Source: Gemmiger_A avium
GTDB lineage: Bacteria > Bacillota > Clostridia > Oscillospirales > Ruminococcaceae
Direction: 5' to 3'
Length of the DNA: 10,746 nt
Assembly (NCBI GenBank): GCA_019114585.1
Contig: DXFE01000092.1
Location: 1-10,746, forward strand
The notes beneath the pieces were generated by a model, which worked only from the letters and a program-made list of their open reading frames with translations, was not told the origin of the DNA and did no database searches. Positions 6,843-10,746 of the stretch are shown piece by piece. A program made the translations under genes and the position numbers. How positions within the stretch are numbered: the stretch's first letter is position 1; each line of letters begins with the position of its first letter.

Positions 6843-7691
6843 TCAGACCTCTTTGGCAAAGAAGGCAATGCCGCAGGCCCCGGGGCCCGCGTGGGTGCCC
6901 ACCGCTACGCCGATGTGGTACAGCGGGCAGGCGGGCAGCTTCAGGTTGCTTGTCAGGTACCGGTGCAGCGGCTCCGCCCCTTTGCGGCGGGCGGTGTAGC
7001 CCAGCACATAGGGCATGGAGCTGTCCAGACCGCCCTGCTCGTCCATCAGCTTGAACAGGGCCACATAGGCGCCGGGCAGGCCGCGGGCCTTGCCGGCCAG
7101 CACTACCTTGCCCTCCACCACGCTTACCACCGGCTTGATGCCCAGCACCGCCCCGGCAAAGGCCGCGGCGGCGGGCAGACGGCCGCCCTTGCGGAAGTAT
7201 TTCAGATCATCCACAATGGCCAGCAGACGGATGCGCTGCTTGGCCTTTTCCAGCTCCTCCACAATGTGGGGGGCGCTGTGGCCCTCGTCCCGCAGCTTCA
7301 GCGCCAGCTCCACCAGCAGACGCAGGCCCAGGGTGGCGTTGCGGCTGTCGATAAAGTGGATGTCCTCATACTCCACCGTCTGGGCGGCGATGCGGGCACT
7401 CTGCAGGGTGCCGCTCAATTCGCCCGAGATCAGGATGGCGATGGTGGTGTCCCCGGCGGCCATGGCCTCCTCAAAGTGGGGGATAAAGGCGTCCGGGCTG
7501 GGCTGGCTGGTGGTGGGCAGCTTGTCGCATACCGCCAGCTTGGCGTAAAACTCGTCGGAGGTCTGGTCGATGCCGTCCCGCAGTACGGTGCCGTCCTCAA
7601 AGGTAACGGTCAGGGGAACCACCTCCACCCCCATGCGGGCGGCTTCGGCGGGCAGGATGTCGGCGGAAGAGTCGGTCAGGATGCGGATCAT
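6843..7691 (-). CDS. DegV family protein, probable fatty-acid-binding subunit (FakB-type)
   Basis: DegV proteins bind a single fatty acid. The characterised members (FakB of Staphylococcus aureus and streptococci) present it to the kinase FakA, which makes acyl-phosphate for phospholipid synthesis. The 282 residues fit the family. Motifs seen are ILTDSSADI at the N-terminus, PTTSQPSP (59-66) with the Thr/Ser pair that contacts the carboxylate in FakB, LISGELSGTLQSA (88-99), FIDSRNATLGLRLLV (113-127), DDLKYFRKGGRL (161-172), VLGIKPVV (182-189), and the C-terminal VGTHAGPGACGIAF (264-277) with the conserved His267. The ATG at 7691 follows AGGAG by 10 nt. The gene lies 55 nt after the MarR-family regulator on the same strand, probably in one transcript with FabT-like operators. 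No fakA is present in the window. FakB function is an inference; DegV paralogues differ in lipid preference. Confidence 0.93.
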   Translation of the reverse strand: MIRILTDSSADILPAEAARMGVEVVPLTVTFEDGTVLRDGIDQTSDEFYAKLAVCDKLPTTSQPSPDAFIPHFEEAMAAGDTTIAILISGELSGTLQSARIAAQTVEYEDIHFIDSRNATLGLRLLVELALKLRDEGHSAPHIVEELEKAKQRIRLLAIVDDLKYFRKGGRLPAAAAFAGAVLGIKPVVSVVEGKVVLAGKARGLPGAYVALFKLMDEQGGLDSSMPYVLGYTARRKGAEPLHRYLTSNLKLPACPLYHIGVAVGTHAGPGACGIAFFAKEV

Positions 7692-7728
7692 AACTCTCGT
7701 TCTCCTCTCAGATTTCTCTTGGTTCGGG

Positions 7729-7744
7729 CGGGCCCTCTGGCCCG
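7729..7744 (-). other. Intercistronic hairpin between the marR and degV genes
   Basis: On the minus strand, CGGGCC and GGCCCG form a perfect 6-bp stem with the tetraloop AGAG, starting 2 nt after the stop codon of the regulator gene. No T-run follows, so it should not be a strong terminator. It may protect or separate the two parts of the message; that role is inference. Confidence 0.4.
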
Positions 7745-7746
7745 GG

Positions 7747-8229
7747 TCAGCTTGCTTGTTTCGGGCCGGGTTGCCCGGTTTCGCCGGAAAGCTCGGTAAA
7801 GAAGCCGTGCAGCCGGGCCAGCGCCTGGCACAAAGCGTCCAGTTCCGGGCCGGTCAGCCGGGTGCTTACCTGATGCACCAGCGCTTCGTGGAACCGGGCG
7901 TGGGCTTCCAGCGCCCGCAGCGCGGGCTCGGTCAGCTGTACCACCACCCGGCGCTTGTCCGGCAGCGGACGCAGCCGCACCAGGTATCCCTTGCGCTCCA
8001 GCGTCTTGACCGCGATGGTCAGGGTGCTGGCGGTTACCCCCAGCCCGGCGGCCAGCTGCCGCATGGTCACATCGGCTTCGCCCTGCTGCTGCACCGCTTC
8101 CAGCACGTGCATCTCGCTCACGCTCAGCCGCTTGCCCCCCAGGCAGCGCAGGTTTTCCTCCTCCAGGCGCAGCACGTCGTTGAATACATTCACCAGGAAG
8201 GCGTTGATCTGTTCCTCCTGCCGGGTCAT
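7747..8229 (-). CDS. MarR-family transcriptional regulator, possibly FabT-like
   Basis: This is a winged-helix DNA-binding protein of 160 residues, typical of MarR regulators, which act as dimers. The N-terminal helix (1-30) is followed by LSVSEMHVLEAV, then the helix-turn-helix VTMRQLAAGLGVTASTLTIAVKTLERKGYL (about 54-83), the wing VRLRPLPDKRRVVVQLT (84-100), and C-terminal dimerisation helices (about 101-148). LTIAVKTLERKGYL and the Asp-Lys-Arg-Arg wing are classic for the family. I chose the ATG at 8229, which has GGAGGGAG 6 nt upstream. An in-frame ATG at 8265 would begin within the predicted transcription start region and an operator. Its promoter is flanked by two TTTGA-N3-TCAAA palindromes, close to the FabT binding pattern, and its partner gene encodes a fatty-acid-binding protein. 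Autoregulation in response to acyl groups is therefore plausible but inferred; phenolic or drug ligands are the alternative. Confidence 0.9.
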   Translation of the reverse strand: MTRQEEQINAFLVNVFNDVLRLEEENLRCLGGKRLSVSEMHVLEAVQQQGEADVTMRQLAAGLGVTASTLTIAVKTLERKGYLVRLRPLPDKRRVVVQLTEPALRALEAHARFHEALVHQVSTRLTGPELDALCQALARLHGFFTELSGETGQPGPKQAS

Positions 8230-8249
8230 GGCAGTCTCCCTCCAATCGT

Positions 8250-8262
8250 TTTGAAGTTCAAA
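8250..8262. promoter_or_regulatory. FabT-like operator, downstream copy
   Basis: TTTGAAGTTCAAA is a perfect 13-bp palindrome (6+1+6). It lies just past the predicted transcription start of the marR-degV transcript, 20 bp upstream of the start codon, where bound repressor would block transcription. Confidence 0.6.
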
Positions 8263-8270
8263 CAATTCCG

Positions 8271-8299
8271 ATTGTAGCGGCTCTCAGAGGAAAAGTCAA
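8271..8299 (-). promoter_or_regulatory. SigA-type promoter of the marR-degV transcript
   Basis: On the minus strand, TTGACT (8299-8294) and TACAAT (8276-8271) are separated by 17 bp, nearly consensus. The expected start is near 8264, about 35 nt before the regulator's ATG. Both flanks carry a TTTGA-N3-TCAAA palindrome. Confidence 0.85.
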
Positions 8300-8305
8300 G
8301 ACAAT

Positions 8306-8318
8306 TTTGATATTCAAA
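8306..8318. promoter_or_regulatory. FabT-like operator, upstream copy
   Basis: TTTGATATTCAAA has perfect 5-bp arms around a 3-bp centre, in the context AATTTTGATATTCAAACT. This agrees well with the remembered FabT pattern of TTTGA and TCAAA arms. It ends 6 bp upstream of the marR -35 box and is centred 56 bp from the other copy. It also lies about 33 bp upstream of the probable promoter of the DUF3810 gene. Confidence 0.6.
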
Positions 8319-8351
8319 CTATTATTCGCGCATTTTTCACATGCCTGCCGC

Positions 8352-8381
8352 TTGCGCCGGGGCGGCGGGCGTGTCTATACT
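8352..8381 (+). promoter_or_regulatory. Probable promoter of the DUF3810 gene
   Basis: TTGCGC (8352-8357) and TATACT (8376-8381) are separated by 18 bp. The -10 is good and the -35 partial. The start codon lies at 8416, giving a leader of about 28 nt. Confidence 0.5.
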
Positions 8382-8415
8382 GGTAGAAACGGACGAAAAA
8401 AGGGGAGAGAATCGG

Positions 8416-9516
8416 ATGAACCGATACAGACGGGTCATGGGCCGCCTGGCCTGGCCGCTGGCTGTTCTGGCGGCGGGGGCCGCGGCGCTGGCGCTTTTTT
8501 GGGGGCTCAGCGGCAGCCGGACGGTGATGAACGCCCTGGTCAGACACATAAGCCGCCCGGTGCGCGGCGCGGTGAGCGCTGTGCTGAATCCGCTGCCGTT
8601 CAGCGGCGCGGAACTGCTGATCACCCTGGCGGTGCTGGCCGGGCTGTGGATGCTGGCGGGCGGGATACGCTGTGCGGTGCGCCGCCAGTGGCTGGCGGCC
8701 GGCCGGCGGCTGGCGATCCTGGCAGCTGCCGGGGTGTGGATCTGGGCGGGGGTCTGCCTGCTCTGGGGGGCGGAGTATTACGCCGACAGCTTTGCCGAAA
8801 CCGAGGGCATCCAGGCGGAGCCGGTTTCGGTGGAACAGCTGGCGGCCACCGCCGAGTGGTTTGCCCGGCAGGTAAACGCCACCGCCTCCGGGGTGCCCCG
8901 GGACGAAAACGGGGCCTTTTCGATGACGGTGGAGGAGATTTTTGGCCGCAGTGAAGGGCTGTACGACGGGGTCAGCCAGCGGTATCCCGGCCTGACCGGG
9001 CCCCAGCGCCGCCCCAAACCGGCGGTGTATTCCTATATTATGAGCCTGACCGGGTTTACCGGGTATATCTTCCCGTTTACCGGCGAGTCTACCCTGAACG
9101 TGCATTGCCCGGCGGTGTTCCTGCCGGTGACGGTGGCCCACGAGTTTGCCCACCAGCGGGGCGTTGCCCCGGAGCAGGAGGCCAACTATGTGGCGGTGGC
9201 CGCCTGTGCCGACAGCGGCGATCCGGTGTACGAGTATTCCGGCTGGCTGTTCGGGTTCCAGCATCTGTCCAACGCGCTCTGGTCCGCCGATCCGGAGCGC
9301 TGGGCCCAGGTGTACGAGACCCTGTGCCCCCAGGCGCTGCAGGACCTGGCGGTGAACAATGAATACTGGGCTTCCATGGAGGGCCCGGTGCAGACGGTGG
9401 CCGAAAGCACCTACACCGGATTTCTGCAAAGCTACGGTCAGGAGATGGGCATGCGCAGCTACGGCGCCTGCGTGGATCTGCTGGTGGCCCGGTGGTGCCC
9501 CGCCGACGCGGCATAA
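8416..9516 (+). CDS. DUF3810 family membrane protein with HExxH motif
   Basis: This is a predicted membrane-bound, possibly zinc-dependent metallopeptidase-like protein of 366 residues belonging to DUF3810; no activity is established for the family. Three N-terminal hydrophobic segments are visible (about 11-30, 63-83 and 99-118), followed by a large domain on the far side of the last helix. The motif TVAHEFAHQRGVAPEQEANYVA places HExxH at 242-246, with E253 or E255 as candidate third metal ligand. This spacing resembles zincin peptidases, though the HQRG-x-x-x-E-x-EAN pattern is particular to this family. Other conserved-looking stretches are PKPAVYSYIMSLTGFTGYIFPFTGE and YEYSGWLFGFQHL. The ATG at 8416 is chosen because AGGGGAGAGA lies just upstream; an in-frame ATG at 8341 precedes the predicted promoter. 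It is a single-gene transcript, divergent from marR and followed by another promoter at 9542. Confidence 0.87.
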   Translation: MNRYRRVMGRLAWPLAVLAAGAAALALFWGLSGSRTVMNALVRHISRPVRGAVSAVLNPLPFSGAELLITLAVLAGLWMLAGGIRCAVRRQWLAAGRRLAILAAAGVWIWAGVCLLWGAEYYADSFAETEGIQAEPVSVEQLAATAEWFARQVNATASGVPRDENGAFSMTVEEIFGRSEGLYDGVSQRYPGLTGPQRRPKPAVYSYIMSLTGFTGYIFPFTGESTLNVHCPAVFLPVTVAHEFAHQRGVAPEQEANYVAVAACADSGDPVYEYSGWLFGFQHLSNALWSADPERWAQVYETLCPQALQDLAVNNEYWASMEGPVQTVAESTYTGFLQSYGQEMGMRSYGACVDLLVARWCPADAA

Positions 9517-9541
9517 ATAACGTGAAATATGTGGAAACGCC

Positions 9542-9569
9542 TTGTTTTTTACCGGGGGTATGGTATAGT
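9542..9569 (+). promoter_or_regulatory. SigA-type promoter of the surface protein gene
   Basis: TTGTTT (9542-9547) and TATAGT (9564-9569) are separated by 16 bp, with TGG directly before the -10. The predicted start is near 9576, about 42 nt before the ATG. No clear terminator for the preceding gene is seen in 9517-9541. Confidence 0.65.
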
Positions 9570-9617
9570 ATAGATATCTGTGAGATTTTCACGCTTTTTA
9601 CATAAGGAGCACCCACT

Positions 9618-10746
9618 ATGCGAAACGATTTTTCCCGATACTTTTCCGGCAGCCGGCTGGCCCGTCTGCCCCTGTACAAGGCGGCGATGGCCGTCTGCTG
9701 CGCAGGGCTTCTGGTGGTGAGTACCGGCACCGGCATCGCCTACGCGGCGGCCACGGCCCTTTCGCCGGAACCGGTGGTTGTACCGGTGGCCACCCCGTCG
9801 CCCACGGCTACGGCGGAACCCACCGCGGAGCCCTCGCCCACCCCGGGCCCGGATGTGCCGCTGACCCTGGTGGCCACCGTGGTCCAGCAGGACCTGGGCC
9901 TGGAAGTGCTGATGCCCGCCCCCGAGACGGACGGGGAAGAGCAGGATCCCGCCGCCAGCCCCGAAACGGAAACCGATCAGGGCGACAAGGAAGACATGGT
10001 TCCCGCCCTGGGCGTGGAGTTTGTGGCGATCGTGGCCGATGAGGACGGCAAACAGACCGAGTACCCGGTTGACCCGGATACCGCCACCGTCCTGATTGAG
10101 GAACTGGATCCGGGCGACTATACCGTCTCCCTGGCGCCTGCCGAGGGCTACCAGGTGCCCGAAGCCCAGACCGTGACCGTGGAGAAGAAAAAGGTCTACA
10201 AGGTAGACATCGAAAAGGTTGAAGAGGAGATCGTCCAGGCGGACGAGGTCAACGAGGCCGAAGAGGATAACAGCTATGGCGGCGGCGGCAGCGCGGGTGC
10301 CGGCGGCGGTACCCTGAGCGATACGGTGGCCTATGCGGAATCCTCTTCCACCACGGTGCCGGTGATGGCGCAGGCCTATGCCAAGAACGGCAATGTGAAC
10401 GGCGAAGGCTATGTGTATTACAGCGACGGTTCCGTCAGCCCCTACAAGGCGGTGATGGACAGCAGCAATACATACATCGTAAGCCTGAGCCTGGATAAGA
10501 ACAAGGTTTCCTCTGCTTCGTCCCAGGCCGCGGGCGTGTCCGCCCAGGCGCTGGGCCACTGGTCCGCGCCGCTGAGCGGTATCCTGCGGGAGGACGGTTC
10601 CTCTTCGGTGGTAGAACCCTCGCCCAGCGCGAGCACGACCCCGGAAAGCACGGCGACCCCGGATCCCACCGCCACCCCGACGGCAGAACCGACCGCTACC
10701 CCCACCCCCACCCCGACCCCGTCGCCCACGGCGACCCCGGAGGTGA
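9618..10746 (+). CDS. Secreted or surface protein with Pro/Thr-rich spacers, 3' end off the window
   Basis: The frame is open from the ATG at 9618 to the right edge (376 codons, no stop), with AAGGAG about 9 nt upstream. A basic N-terminal stretch of 21 residues precedes a hydrophobic segment (22-44) ending in GIAYAAA, so it is an export signal with possible cleavage after A43. Next come a spacer rich in Pro, Thr, Ala and Glu (about 50-78), an acidic stretch (100-128), and a beta-rich module (about 131-200) with GVEFVAIVADEDGKQTEYPV and LDPGDYTVSLAPAEGYQVP. This module resembles prealbumin-like or SpaA-like Ig folds of Gram-positive surface proteins. A glycine-rich linker (219-231), an unassigned region (233-325), and a second Pro/Thr spacer (333 to the edge) follow. 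The domain after that spacer is missing, so the function is undetermined; a cell-wall hydrolase, binding domain or sortase signal are all possible. Confidence 0.82.
   Translation, partial: MRNDFSRYFSGSRLARLPLYKAAMAVCCAGLLVVSTGTGIAYAAATALSPEPVVVPVATPSPTATAEPTAEPSPTPGPDVPLTLVATVVQQDLGLEVLMPAPETDGEEQDPAASPETETDQGDKEDMVPALGVEFVAIVADEDGKQTEYPVDPDTATVLIEELDPGDYTVSLAPAEGYQVPEAQTVTVEKKKVYKVDIEKVEEEIVQADEVNEAEEDNSYGGGGSAGAGGGTLSDTVAYAESSSTTVPVMAQAYAKNGNVNGEGYVYYSDGSVSPYKAVMDSSNTYIVSLSLDKNKVSSASSQAAGVSAQALGHWSAPLSGILREDGSSSVVEPSPSASTTPESTATPDPTATPTAEPTATPTPTPTPSPTATPEV

Noticed and set aside
8230..8265. Upstream ATG giving the MarR protein a 12-residue extension
   Set aside because: The ATG at 8265 sits at the predicted transcription start and overlaps the operator, with no ribosome binding site. 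The ATG at 8229 has GGAGGGAG at ideal spacing.
9549..10559. Minus-strand open frame of 336 codons, Gly/His/Ile-rich and superficially membrane-like
   Set aside because: It is the complement of the Pro/Thr/Asp-rich exported protein, which has a signal segment, promoter and ribosome binding site. The hydrophobic look comes from complementing acidic and Pro codons.
10615..10746. Short ACCCC-type repeats considered as a CRISPR or regulatory repeat
   Set aside because: They are in frame within a Pro/Thr spacer of the exported protein, have no regular spacer structure, and are explained by protein low complexity.
1..10746. Search for defence, toxin-antitoxin, phage, transposon or biosynthetic gene cluster signals
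   Set aside because: Every gene is assigned to a housekeeping, transport, regulatory or envelope family. No integrase, transposase, terminal repeats, nuclease/helicase pairs or tRNA genes were seen.

Overview
The window looks like chromosomal housekeeping DNA from a GC-rich Gram-positive anaerobe, most likely a gut clostridium of the Oscillospiraceae/Ruminococcaceae (Faecalibacterium, Gemmiger or Subdoligranulum-like). This rests on consensus SigA-type promoters, AAGGAG-type ribosome binding sites, a lipoprotein solute-binding protein, a COG4100 PLP enzyme, DegV and YcxB-like proteins, and strongly GC-biased third codon positions. The taxon is an inference; no rRNA or tRNA gene is present to fix it. 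The same codon bias gives long spurious open frames on the opposite strand of almost every gene.

Layout. (1) Bases 1-1414, minus strand: the front 471 codons of an oligopeptide-type ABC transporter solute-binding lipoprotein, running off the left edge. (2) Bases 1415-1620: a divergent promoter region with a good promoter for each side and a hairpin at the predicted 5' end of the murD mRNA. (3) Bases 1621-5033, plus strand: murD, a GNAT acetyltransferase overlapping its stop codon, and a methionine gamma-lyase/'aluminium resistance' family PLP enzyme (COG4100), packed as one operon. (4) Bases 5110-6759, plus strand: a four-helix membrane protein that appears to be an internal duplication of a YcxB-like unit, then a small nitroreductase. 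I see no terminator after the PLP enzyme, so read-through from murD is possible. A perfect 16-bp stem at 6769-6812 serves as a terminator for both strands and closes this block. (5) Bases 6843-8229, minus strand: a MarR-family regulator followed by a DegV/FakB-type fatty-acid-binding protein. Their promoter is bracketed by two copies of the palindrome TTTGA-N3-TCAAA, which resembles the site of FabT, the MarR-family fatty-acid synthesis regulator. (6) Bases 8416-9516, plus strand: a DUF3810 membrane protein with an HExxH metallopeptidase-like motif. (7) Bases 9618-10746, plus strand: a secreted or surface-anchored protein with Pro/Thr-rich spacers, running off the right edge.

Functionally, the window combines envelope synthesis (murD), peptide uptake, probable exogenous fatty-acid handling (marR-degV) and envelope or surface proteins. 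I find no phage, transposon, CRISPR, toxin-antitoxin or defence island. The most informative observation is the paired FabT-like operators around the marR-degV promoter. Both edge genes are open-ended and lack a stop codon in the window, so a scan that requires complete frames would miss them.
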